Below, one piece after another: positions 1 through 6,663 of a stretch of 16,547 nucleotides of DNA. The notes beneath the pieces are model-generated. The model saw only the letters and a program-made list of their open reading frames with translations, was not told where the DNA came from and did no database searches. The stretch is taken from positions 1-16,547 of the forward strand of contig URZR01000018.1 in assembly GCA_900552425.1 (NCBI GenBank), given 5' to 3'. Within the stretch, counting starts at the first letter, position 1, and the number at the start of each line of letters is the position of its first letter. Position numbers and translations under genes: made by a program. The stretch comes from an uncultured Collinsella sp. Its GTDB lineage: Bacteria > Actinomycetota > Coriobacteriia > Coriobacteriales > Coriobacteriaceae.

Positions 1-35
1 CCGGGCGCATCATGGTACTTCCCAACCGTGATGAA

Positions 36-57
36 GGGGCCAGGAGGTCCTGGCCCC
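36..57 (-). terminator. GC-rich hairpin downstream of the DUF4143 ATPase gene
   Basis: A perfect inverted repeat, GGGGCCAGG / CCTGGCCCC with a four-base AGGT loop, begins 16 bases beyond the stop codon of the ATPase gene. On the minus strand the stem is followed only by TTCA, so the usual run of T is missing and terminator strength is uncertain. It could equally belong to a gene left of the window. Confidence 0.35.
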
Positions 58-73
58 ACAGATCCGTAGATGA

Positions 74-1426
74 TTAGGCAAGGAGCCACTTCCATGCGGG
101 CACAGCGTGTACCACACCGTGTTCACATGGAATATCGGCCTGTTCATCCATAGTAACGATTACCGACTCGCCAAGATCAAACTGGGCCATCGAGGCATCG
201 AGGGCTGCAATTTCGCGTTCGCGCGTTTTCTCGCTTGCCATATCCACACTCACCTGAGTCAGGCTATAAGCCTGCATGAGAAGTGCATCCCCAGCCACAA
301 AGTCAACCTCATGGCTTTTATTCTTCTCCTTGACCAGTAGGCGGCAGACCGAACCGACCCGCACCGCAGGAGTCCTTCTTCTGAGCGCATTGAACACCGC
401 AGTCTCGAGCCTCTGGCCCTGGTCCAATGCCGATGCGGGAGAGAATGCTCCAAACATCGCAGGATCGACAGCGTAGACTTTAGACGCAGACCGCGTATTA
501 TTTGCAAGTGAACGCGTAAACTCCGGCACAGAAAACAGCAGGTAGGCGTCCTCGTAATACTCAAGTAAGTCACTGAGCGTATTTCGACTGACGGATATCT
601 GTCTGCTCTTGAACTCGTTGTACACTTTGTTCACTGAGAGCTCTCGTCCCGAAGATGCCATGCACCGCGCCAGAAACAGCGAGGCCAAACGGGGGTTCTT
701 GACGTCGTAACGTTCAACGACGTCCATGGCGACCGTTCGCGACGCATATTCCTGTAGCAGCTGAATCGCGTCTGCGGGCGTCTGCTCAAGTGTCGCGATG
801 AATCCCCCTCGCTCGAGATATCCGACCAGATGGTGTCTGAGCAACGCTGCATCGCTCGAGGAGAAGGGCGCGTTCGACTCAGGAACGCCCCCCGTCTTAT
901 ATCGGACGTATTCCGAAAAACTCAACGGAAAAAGCTCTCGCACAAGAGAACGACCCCTGAACTCGCTCTTAAGTTCTGAGGATAGCATCTTAGAAGAAGA
1001 TCCCGTCACGTAAACGGTCGCCTTCTCCGTATCGACCACGCGTCGCAGAAACGCACCCCATTCGGGTATTTCCTGGATCTCGTCAAAGAAAAGGTAGGCG
1101 CCCTCGCCTCGAGCAGCAGGATATAGTGCATAGAATGTATCGAGCACGTCCGCTAGTAGCGATGGCTCATACGGACGCAAGCGCTCATCCTCAAAATTGA
1201 AATATAGCATCCGGTCAAGCTCGACGCCTTGGCCCTGAAGCCGCCGCATCTCCTGATACAGGCGATACGTCTTTCCACAACGGCGGGCCCCCACAACCAC
1301 ATTTACGATGTTGTCGCGCTTTGGCTCCTGTGGGTTTCCCAGATCAAGGTCTCGCTCAAAGACCTGTGGAACCCCCTGCTGTTCAAAGTCCTTTATTTTC
1401 TGGGCGATCAAGTCGTTGAATGCCAT
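74..1426 (-). CDS. AAA-family ATPase with C-terminal DUF4143 domain
   Basis: A 450-residue protein of the AAA_14/DUF4143 family, cytoplasmic P-loop ATPases whose cellular role is mostly unknown. Visible features are a Walker A motif GARRCGKT (residues 46-53), a Walker B YLFFDE ending at D115-E116, a sensor-like TGSSS (141-145) followed by the family's FRGR-x(6)-LFPLSFSEY stretch, a helical middle, and a C-terminal region with EVDFV and a following Gln that resembles a PD-(D/E)xK nuclease-like fold. The ATG at 1426 is preceded by GGAG six bases upstream. The gene is monocistronic and its promoter sits inside a 23-bp inverted repeat. Base composition is visibly more AT-rich than clpB and the chaperone genes, which suggests acquisition by transfer. 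The family assignment is firm; partner and substrate cannot be read from the sequence. Confidence 0.9.
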   Translation of the reverse strand: MAFNDLIAQKIKDFEQQGVPQVFERDLDLGNPQEPKRDNIVNVVVGARRCGKTYRLYQEMRRLQGQGVELDRMLYFNFEDERLRPYEPSLLADVLDTFYALYPAARGEGAYLFFDEIQEIPEWGAFLRRVVDTEKATVYVTGSSSKMLSSELKSEFRGRSLVRELFPLSFSEYVRYKTGGVPESNAPFSSSDAALLRHHLVGYLERGGFIATLEQTPADAIQLLQEYASRTVAMDVVERYDVKNPRLASLFLARCMASSGRELSVNKVYNEFKSRQISVSRNTLSDLLEYYEDAYLLFSVPEFTRSLANNTRSASKVYAVDPAMFGAFSPASALDQGQRLETAVFNALRRRTPAVRVGSVCRLLVKEKNKSHEVDFVAGDALLMQAYSLTQVSVDMASEKTREREIAALDASMAQFDLGESVIVTMDEQADIPCEHGVVHAVPAWKWLLA

Positions 1427-1434
1427 GATTCTCC

Positions 1435-1494
1435 AATCTTGCTCTCTAGCTAATCAAAATTATACCGATTCTTGATTAGCTAGAGAGCAAGATT
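1435..1494 (-). promoter_or_regulatory. Perfect 23-bp inverted repeat enclosing the ATPase promoter -10 box
   Basis: The arms 1435-1457 and 1472-1494 are exact reverse complements, separated by 14 bases (1458-1471). On the minus strand the loop contains a perfect TATAAT (1459-1464). Transcription would therefore start in the proximal arm, about 25 bases before the ATPase start codon, and the proximal arm abuts the ribosome binding site GGAG (1431-1434). No good -35 hexamer is present at 16-18 bases. The arrangement is what an operator bound on both sides of a promoter would look like; it could alternatively be the terminal repeats of a small mobile element. Confidence 0.6.
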
Positions 1495-1500
1495 ACGTGC

Positions 1501-1525
1501 AACTTGATTAATAGAAAATCAAGTT
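1501..1525. repeat. Second short palindrome with the same TTGATT core
   Basis: AACTTGATT (1501-1509) and AATCAAGTT (1517-1525) form a perfect 9-bp inverted repeat with a 7-base spacer. Its CTTGATT core also occurs at the promoter-distal arm of the neighbouring 23-bp repeat, so four half-sites of related sequence lie within about 75 bases. It lies just upstream of the ATPase promoter and may be an additional operator half-site pair. Confidence 0.4.
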
Positions 1526-1584
1526 TTGCTGTTACCGAGCATCAAGGTCCAAGACTAGCAGCCCGCGACACCCAAATTAGCTAC

Positions 1585-1779
1585 TTAACGCCAGGGGTCG
1601 GCTTCGAACATTGGCTCGCGCTCGGGGCGGCGATCGCTGTAGGGATCGTAGCCGTCGTCATCCTCGTTCTCGGCACGGATATAGGGGTCGCGCGGCTTGG
1701 GCGCCGGTTTAGGCGCAGGCTTAGGTGCGGCGGGTGCGGCATCGGTCGCCGGCGTGTTCGTCTTGTTCTTGTCTGTCAT
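1585..1779 (-). CDS. Small Pro/Ala/Lys-rich acidic-tail hypothetical protein (64 aa)
   Basis: A 64-residue protein of no recognised family. After a polar start, residues 16-29 carry a Pro-Lys-Pro-Ala repeat (PAAPKPAPKPAPKP), then residues 36-49 are acidic (AENEDDDGYDPYSD) and the tail is Arg/Glu/Pro-rich. There is no membrane segment and no cysteine; it is probably disordered. The ATG at 1779 is chosen because AAGGAG lies eight bases upstream; a longer reading frame exists but runs through the clpB terminator. Codon use is GC-rich, like clpB and unlike the AT-rich ATPase gene. It lies between the clpB terminator and the ATPase promoter with no obvious promoter of its own, so it may be expressed by read-through from clpB. 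Confidence 0.6.
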   Translation of the reverse strand: MTDKNKTNTPATDAAPAAPKPAPKPAPKPRDPYIRAENEDDDGYDPYSDRRPEREPMFEADPWR

Positions 1780-1830
1780 CTGCATAGCTCCTTGCCATGT
1801 ACTCACGTTCAACACCATCGATTGTCGCAC

Positions 1831-1868
1831 GAAAAAGGGCGGCGGACCCGATTGGATCCGCCGCCCTT
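1831..1868 (-). terminator. Intrinsic terminator of clpB
   Basis: A perfect 12-bp stem, AAGGGCGGCGGA / TCCGCCGCCCTT (1835-1846 and 1857-1868), with a ten-base loop, is followed on the minus strand by a run of T (1832-1836). It starts 43 bases after the clpB stop codon, which is the normal position for a Rho-independent terminator. Confidence 0.85.
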
Positions 1869-1910
1869 GGCGTTTTGCGATGAGGGGCGGTTTTAAAGCC
1901 GGCCCAAAAT

Positions 1911-4538
1911 CTACTCGGCGTCGGGGACTTCGTAGGTGGCCGCCGGCGTGTTGTCGCACACGACGGTAAAGCCGCCGTCCTTGTCGACATCGACCGTCAC
2001 CTGATCGCCCTCGCGCACCGTACCGTCGATGATGGCGGCGGCAATGGCATCCACGACCTCGCGCTGCACGAGACGCTTGAGCGGACGGGCACCAAAGACC
2101 GGGTCCAGGCCGCCCACGGCGAGCATCTGCTTGGCCGCCGGGGTGATGGCCAGCGTCATGCGCTCCTTGGCCAGACGCGCGCGGACGTCGGCGAGCTGGA
2201 TGTCGACGATCTTCTCGATCTGCGCCATGCCGAGCGGATGGAACACCACGATATCGTCGATACGGTTGAGGAACTCGGGGCGGAAGGTTTGAGCCATGGC
2301 CCCGTCAACCTGATGGCGCATCTCCTCCTCGTCCTTGCCGGACAGATCGGCGATAGCCTTGGAGCCCACGTTGGACGTCATGATGATAATCGTGTTCTTG
2401 AAGGACACTTGGCGACCCTGACCATCGGTTAGACGGCCGTCGTCGAGCACCTGCAGCAGCACGTTAAAGACATCCGGATGAGCCTTCTCCATCTCGTCGA
2501 GCAAGATCACGGAGTAGGGACGACGGCGCACGGCCTCGGTGAGCTGGCCGCCCTCGTCATAGCCCACGTATCCCGGGGGCGCACCGATCAGACGCTGGAC
2601 GCTGAACTTCTCCATATACTCGGACATGTCGATACGCACGAGCGCGCGCTCGTCATCGAACAGGCACTCGGCCAGCGCCTTGGCGAGCTCGGTCTTGCCC
2701 ACGCCGGTGGGGCCCAGGAAGAAGAAGCTGCCGATGGGCTTGTCTGGGTCGGAGAGACCCGCACGGCTGCGACGCACGGCCGCGGCTACAGCGGAGACGG
2801 CCTCGTCCTGACCGATAACGCGCTTATGCAGCTCGCCCTCCAAGCCCTTCAACTTGTCGAGCTCGCCCTGCATCATCTTGGACACGGGCACACCGGTCCA
2901 GGCGCTCACGACCTCGGCGATCTCGTCGGAGGTCACCTGTTCGTTGAGGCCCTCGCCGTCCTGCTGCTTTTGCGCCTCGAGCGCAGCCTCGGAATCCTGA
3001 ATCTGCTGCTGCAGACCCGGGATCACAGAATAGCGAAGCTCGGACGCACGGCCCAGATCGCCGTTGCGCGTCGCGCGCTCCTCTTCGCTCTTGGCCGCGT
3101 CAAGCTGGCCCTTAAGCTCCTGCACGTGGTCGATGGCGTTCTTTTGGTTGAGCCAGCCGGCCTTTTGCACGTTGAGCTTTTCCTGGACTTCGGTAATCTC
3201 TTGGCGCAGAGCCTCCAAACGCTCCTTAGAGGCGTCGTCGGTCTCTTTCATGAGCGCCTGTTCCTCGATCTGCAGCTGGGTGAGCTGACGCGTGGTGGCG
3301 TCGATCTCGACCGGCATGCTGTCGAGCTCCATGCGCAAGCGGCTTGCCGCCTCATCGACCAGGTCGATGGCCTTGTCGGGCAGGAAGCGGTCGGCGATAT
3401 AGCGATCGGAGAGGTCGGCAGCTGCCACGAGCGCACTATCGGTGATATGCACGCCGTGGAAGATCTCGTACTTCTCCTTGAGGCCACGCAGGATTGAAAT
3501 GGTGTCCTCGACGGTAGGCTCGCTGACCATCACGGTCTGGAAACGACGGGCGAGTGCCGCGTCCTTCTCGATGTACTTGCGGTACTCGTCGAGCGTAGTC
3601 GCGCCGATTGCGTGCAAGTCGCCACGGGCGAGCGCCGGCTTGAGGATGTTGCCGGCATCCATGGAGCCCTCGGTGGCACCCGCGCCCACGATGGTGTGGA
3701 GCTCATCGATGAACAGGATGACCTTGCCTTGCGCCTTTTGCACTTCCTTGAGCACGGCCTTCAAGCGGTCCTCGAACTCGCCGCGATACTTGGCGCCGGC
3801 GACCAGCGCGCTCATGTCGAGCTCGATGAGGTCGCGGTCGCGCAGGGTGCTCGGTACGTCGCCGGCCACGATTCGCTGAGCAATGCCCTCGACGATGGCC
3901 GTCTTGCCGACGCCCGGCTCGCCGATAAGCACGGGGTTGTTCTTGGTGCGGCGGGACAGAACCTGAATAGTACGACGGATCTCGTCGGTACGGCCGATGA
4001 CCGGGTCGAGCTTGCCGGCGCGAGCCAGATCGCAGATGTTGCGACCGTACTGCTCCAACGCCTCAAACTGCGTCTTGTCCTCGGCAGACGTCACGCGGTC
4101 ATCGCCACGCAGTTCCTCGTAGACTTGCTCGATGCGCTCCTTGGTCACGCCGGCGTCACGCAGCACGCGACCCGCCTCACCCTTGTCCTCGGCAAGTGCC
4201 ATCAGCAGATGCTCGGTCACCACAAAGCTGTCGCCCATCTTGGTGGCCTTTTTCTCGGCCTTCTCGATCACGCGAACGAGCTCGTTGGACAGGCCCATCT
4301 GCTGACCCTCGCCCGACACCTTGGGCGCATGGTCGATGGCATCTTGTGTGGAGCGTGCGAGCTGAGCCGGGTCGGCACCGATGCGCTCGATGATCACGGA
4401 GATATTGCGCTCGCCGGCACCGAGCAGGGCAGACAGCAGGTGGATCGGCTCCACCGCGCCGGCCTGTGCATCGGCAGCCGTGCTCATGGCGGTCTGCAGC
4501 GCCTCGCGCGACGTCATTGCTAGCTTATCGATTCTCAT
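1911..4538 (-). CDS. clpB: ATP-dependent chaperone ClpB (Hsp100 disaggregase)
   Basis: An 875-residue full-length ClpB, which extracts polypeptides from aggregates and hands them to DnaK/DnaJ/GrpE. Domains in order: Clp N domain (about 5-150); first AAA domain with Walker A GEPGVGKT (206-213), pore-loop KYRGE (250-254) and Walker B FIDE (276-279); the coiled-coil middle domain (about 405-530), which separates ClpB from ClpA/C; second AAA domain with Walker A GPTGVGKT (609-616), pore loop GYVGY (656-660) and Walker B LLDE (679-682). There is no ClpP-binding loop, as expected for ClpB. The ATG at 4538 is preceded by GAGGTGA at good spacing. The gene stands alone between its terminator and an upstream operator-like motif shared with dnaK, so HspR control is likely. 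Confidence 0.98.
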   Translation of the reverse strand: MRIDKLAMTSREALQTAMSTAADAQAGAVEPIHLLSALLGAGERNISVIIERIGADPAQLARSTQDAIDHAPKVSGEGQQMGLSNELVRVIEKAEKKATKMGDSFVVTEHLLMALAEDKGEAGRVLRDAGVTKERIEQVYEELRGDDRVTSAEDKTQFEALEQYGRNICDLARAGKLDPVIGRTDEIRRTIQVLSRRTKNNPVLIGEPGVGKTAIVEGIAQRIVAGDVPSTLRDRDLIELDMSALVAGAKYRGEFEDRLKAVLKEVQKAQGKVILFIDELHTIVGAGATEGSMDAGNILKPALARGDLHAIGATTLDEYRKYIEKDAALARRFQTVMVSEPTVEDTISILRGLKEKYEIFHGVHITDSALVAAADLSDRYIADRFLPDKAIDLVDEAASRLRMELDSMPVEIDATTRQLTQLQIEEQALMKETDDASKERLEALRQEITEVQEKLNVQKAGWLNQKNAIDHVQELKGQLDAAKSEEERATRNGDLGRASELRYSVIPGLQQQIQDSEAALEAQKQQDGEGLNEQVTSDEIAEVVSAWTGVPVSKMMQGELDKLKGLEGELHKRVIGQDEAVSAVAAAVRRSRAGLSDPDKPIGSFFFLGPTGVGKTELAKALAECLFDDERALVRIDMSEYMEKFSVQRLIGAPPGYVGYDEGGQLTEAVRRRPYSVILLDEMEKAHPDVFNVLLQVLDDGRLTDGQGRQVSFKNTIIIMTSNVGSKAIADLSGKDEEEMRHQVDGAMAQTFRPEFLNRIDDIVVFHPLGMAQIEKIVDIQLADVRARLAKERMTLAITPAAKQMLAVGGLDPVFGARPLKRLVQREVVDAIAAAIIDGTVREGDQVTVDVDKDGGFTVVCDNTPAATYEVPDAE

Positions 4539-4559
4539 GGAATCACCTCTCTTGGGGCG

Positions 4560-4577
4560 GCCGCCCTACGGGGCGGC
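4560..4577 (-). promoter_or_regulatory. GC-rich hairpin in the clpB leader
   Basis: GCCGCCC-TACG-GGGCGGC is a perfect 7-bp stem with a four-base loop, ending 22 bases before the clpB start codon and just outside its Shine-Dalgarno sequence. A GC hairpin at the same distance precedes dnaJ. It may affect mRNA stability or ribosome access; no function is proven by sequence. Confidence 0.45.
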
Positions 4578-4627
4578 TTCACGTTGTTCGAGAAGTATTG
4601 TTGCCAGCTTTGCGCGATCTTATACAC

Positions 4628-4654
4628 AAATCTAAGTCTCTATATATAAGATTT
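4628..4654. promoter_or_regulatory. Putative HspR operator upstream of clpB
   Basis: The plus-strand sequence AAATCTAAGT-N6-ATATAAGATTT is an imperfect inverted repeat (AAATCTwA / TwAGATTT). It is repeated base for base, apart from the N6 spacer, upstream of dnaK (13653-13679). Both copies are about 90-108 bases from the start codon they face, and both are preceded by a CGCGAT and TATACA block. It differs from the Streptomyces HAIR consensus CTTGAGT-N7-ACTCAAG, but shares the CTTA/TAAG character. The HspR gene is in this window; binding is inferred from the shared position and sequence. Confidence 0.65.
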
Positions 4655-4715
4655 TCTGAGTGAATTACGGATAGGGTACTGAGATGTCAGCCCGCCGCTG
4701 CCCAGGCGCGCTACC

Positions 4716-4772
4716 GTCTCGATCTGTAACATCTAGCAGCCATTTTTGATCCTAGATGTTACAGATCGAGAC
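4716..4772. repeat. Perfect 21-bp inverted repeat between the clpB promoter and the hypothetical island
   Basis: Arms 4716-4736 and 4752-4772 are exact reverse complements around a 15-base loop (cagccatttttgatc). Neither side is followed by a run of T, so it does not look like an ordinary terminator. It ends ten bases before the first 35-bp repeat copy, marking the boundary between the clpB region and the accessory island. Its arms resemble no other repeat in the window. Confidence 0.7.
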
Positions 4773-4781
4773 AGACCGAAA

Positions 4782-4816
4782 ACCACCACAAAGAGGACAG
4801 GCACCTTTGTGGTGGT
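4782..4816 (-). repeat. 35-bp palindromic repeat, copy 1 (also terminator of the minus-strand hypothetical gene)
   Basis: The 12-bp arms ACCACCACAAAG and CTTTGTGGTGGT enclose an 11-base loop, aggacaggcac. On the minus strand the stem is followed by TTTTC, and it starts eight bases after the stop codon of the hypothetical gene at 4825, so it can act as its terminator. The same stem occurs at 5586 and 6453. Confidence 0.85.
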
Positions 4817-4824
4817 CGCGGTCT

Positions 4825-5496
4825 CTACTCCTTCGCCGAACCCGTACTTCCCGATTCGACGGTCCAGGGCATCTCATCCTCGAACAGCCATGTACGGGCA
4901 GACCCACTATCGCGTGCAGTCTGCGGGTCAGGCAAGCAGGTCTGTTTATAGGCATCTTGGATACACTGACCCATAAAATCGTTGAGCTCGGTCTGGTCGC
5001 CCTCCATGACATAGGCGACATCGCCGTCCATGATGTAGATGCCCGGACCCTCATTGCCCTCGTAGCCCGGATCGTACGAGACATCACATAACTTTGCGCC
5101 GTTTGCAGTGTCCAGCTCGATGGACGAGTGGCATCCGCCAACCATGTCGTTCGCTTTTGCCCGATAGGACGCATATCCGTACCAACGCTTAAATGTTTTG
5201 CCCTTGAGTAGCTCGGACGCCCTATCGATCAGGCTTGTATCCGTGGTATAGCGCATGGCCCCAAGCTGAATACGCGGATAATTGCTAATGCCCAGCACAG
5301 CCGGCTGCTCATCAAAATCAACGGTAATGGTCTCGGGCTTGTCGTCGCCGGTCAGAAGTTCGACAGATTGAGTCACAGGCTTGACCACCGGCTCCGTCAC
5401 CGCAGCAGGTAGAAATGCCATACCGACAGCGCCCGCGCCAACCACAGCGATCGCAAGCGCCAAGACAATCAATCCAATACGGGCAGAACGGCTCAC
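4825..5496 (-). CDS. Membrane-anchored hypothetical protein, minus-strand member of the divergent pair
   Basis: No family is recognised. With the GTG at 5496 the product has 223 residues: a short Arg-containing N-terminus, one hydrophobic segment (about residues 6-30, LIVLALAIAVVGAGAVGMAF core) and a long polar C-terminal part that would lie outside the membrane. That part has four cysteines (GGC, KLC, GQC and QTC contexts), enough for two disulfides. The 5496 start is preceded by GGGGTG seven bases upstream; a GTG at 5511 (AAGG eight bases upstream) and a GTG at 5535 are alternatives. The gene diverges from the hypothetical gene at 5731, of almost equal length and also with a single N-terminal membrane segment and a GQC motif. 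Base composition is less GC-rich than clpB. Copy 1 of the 35-bp repeat follows its stop; copy 2 lies upstream. Confidence 0.7.
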   Translation of the reverse strand: MSRSARIGLIVLALAIAVVGAGAVGMAFLPAAVTEPVVKPVTQSVELLTGDDKPETITVDFDEQPAVLGISNYPRIQLGAMRYTTDTSLIDRASELLKGKTFKRWYGYASYRAKANDMVGGCHSSIELDTANGAKLCDVSYDPGYEGNEGPGIYIMDGDVAYVMEGDQTELNDFMGQCIQDAYKQTCLPDPQTARDSGSARTWLFEDEMPWTVESGSTGSAKE

Positions 5497-5585
5497 GGCA
5501 AAACACCCCACAATGCAAACCTTCGCCACCTGCACTAATGATACCGCCAGCTAACACTATTACCAAAAGAAGCCGCGCGCTCCTC

Positions 5586-5620
5586 ACCACCACAAAGGGG
5601 ACAGGCACCTTTGTGGTGGT
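5586..5620 (+). repeat. 35-bp palindromic repeat, copy 2 (between the divergent pair)
   Basis: The same 12-bp arms as copy 1 surround the loop gggacaggcac; on the plus strand the stem is followed by TTTTC. It lies in the intergenic space between the two divergent hypothetical genes, so a terminator role is not obvious here. Relative to its T-rich tail the loop is in the opposite orientation to copies 1 and 3. Confidence 0.85.
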
Positions 5621-5730
5621 TTTCGACGCTAACGGTCGACCATCTCGCGCAATGAGATTAAACTTGAATTGCTCTCTGAACATATCCATTTCTGCCTATC
5701 CTCAACAGATCTTTGTCTCGAGGAGCGCAT

Positions 5731-6399
5731 ATGAAGCCGCCTCATTCCACCGGTCGCAACGTCATCGCCATTCTCGCCATACCCATCGTGATGCTCTTCC
5801 TTATCGTCATCACGCCCTTTTCCCTTGGTATCACCTCGCCCTTCGATTTATGCGGAATGGTCGACGCCGGCTCGCGTGCCACCTCGCTCTCCTTTATCTG
5901 TCGCGGCGTGTTTTACGAAGATGGAATTCCCACCGGAAGTTGGCAGTCAAAGTTGCCACTGCTCGGTCAGATCGACGGATGCTCCCCCTATTTCTGCCTT
6001 GGACCTCAGACGCTAAACTATCTAATCGACGACCAGCCACTCGACTTCATCACCCTCGCCTACGACTACGCACCAAACACCGATGAGCGCCACATGAACC
6101 AAGTCCTCGACAAGATGCTTGGACAGTGCGGGCTCACCGAGGAGGCCGGTCGAACCATCTATAGCAACCAGAAATTAAAGCGAACAGAACTCCGCCGTGT
6201 CGGAAAAATCAAAGGGCGAAACGGGGCCGCCTACTGGGATGCCTGGGCAACACGCGACAAGGGCGAATTCGGACACAGCACCTATATGGTCACTGTCTAC
6301 ACCAAAGACGGAATTAAGGACAATGTTGACGATTTCGCGTCATCCAAACTCGGCATCACCAAAACAACCAAACCCGCCAGCCCAGATGAAATTCTGTAG
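5731..6399 (+). CDS. Membrane-anchored hypothetical protein, plus-strand member of the divergent pair
   Basis: No family is recognised. The 222-residue product has a short basic N-terminus (MKPPHSTGRN), one strong hydrophobic segment at about residues 11-34 (isoleucine/valine/leucine-rich) and a polar C-terminal part that is probably extracytoplasmic, with five cysteines (LCG, ICR, GCSPYFC and GQC). The ATG at 5731 is preceded by GAGGAG at five bases; an in-frame TTG at 5713 lacks that spacing. It is monocistronic, divergent from the hypothetical gene at 4825-5496, and followed 53 bases later by copy 3 of the 35-bp repeat, which can serve as terminator. The shared size, topology and a VLDKMLGQCG versus ELNDFMGQC resemblance hint at distant paralogy but do not prove it. 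Confidence 0.7.
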   Translation: MKPPHSTGRNVIAILAIPIVMLFLIVITPFSLGITSPFDLCGMVDAGSRATSLSFICRGVFYEDGIPTGSWQSKLPLLGQIDGCSPYFCLGPQTLNYLIDDQPLDFITLAYDYAPNTDERHMNQVLDKMLGQCGLTEEAGRTIYSNQKLKRTELRRVGKIKGRNGAAYWDAWATRDKGEFGHSTYMVTVYTKDGIKDNVDDFASSKLGITKTTKPASPDEIL

Positions 6400-6452
6400 A
6401 GCCGCCCATTAACATGCCGCTCAACGATCACAACAGCATCGAGCTCGTCCCC

Positions 6453-6487
6453 ACCACCACAAAGGTGCCTGCCCCCTTTGTGGTGGT
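6453..6487 (+). repeat. 35-bp palindromic repeat, copy 3 (terminator-like)
   Basis: The arms ACCACCACAAAG / CTTTGTGGTGGT are identical to copies 1 and 2. The loop gtgcctgcccc is the reverse complement of the copy 2 loop with one change. The stem is followed by TTTTC on the plus strand, downstream of the plus-strand hypothetical gene, which fits a role as its terminator. Confidence 0.85.
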
Positions 6488-6493
6488 TTTCAA

Positions 6494-6525
6494 CAAAAAG
6501 AAGCCGCCCCGATAACAGAGGCGGC
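6494..6525 (-). terminator. Probable terminator of the aconitase-family gene
   Basis: Read on the minus strand, GCCGCC - 11 bases - GGCGGC (6503-6525) is followed by TTCTTTTTG. It is the first hairpin with a run of T after the hydratase stop codon at 6664, but about 140 bases away, with another stem-loop in between. Transcripts may end here or at the repeat next to it. Confidence 0.6.
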
Positions 6526-6588
6526 ATCAAGCAAGTCTATTTATTAGCGTCCCTCAAGACCCAACGAGAACGTCGCAGTAGCCCCAGC

Positions 6589-6644
6589 CACACCTTTCCC
6601 TCGGGCGACCCTCGCGAAGCGCGTGAGCACGAGGGAAAGGTGTG
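6589..6644. repeat. Perfect 15-bp inverted repeat after the aconitase-family gene
   Basis: CACACCTTTCCCTCG (6589-6603) and its exact reverse complement (6630-6644) enclose a 26-base loop that is itself GC-rich and partly self-complementary. It starts 20 bases after the stop codon of the minus-strand hydratase and has no run of T on either side, so it is more like a stability hairpin or a small repeat element than an intrinsic terminator. Confidence 0.65.
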
Positions 6645-6663
6645 TCCGGGGCGTACAGCAGAG

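Noticed and set aside
4782..6487. Three repeat copies considered as a CRISPR array
   Set aside because: Spacing is about 800 bases with genes between, the repeats are perfect palindromes with T tails, and no cas gene is present.
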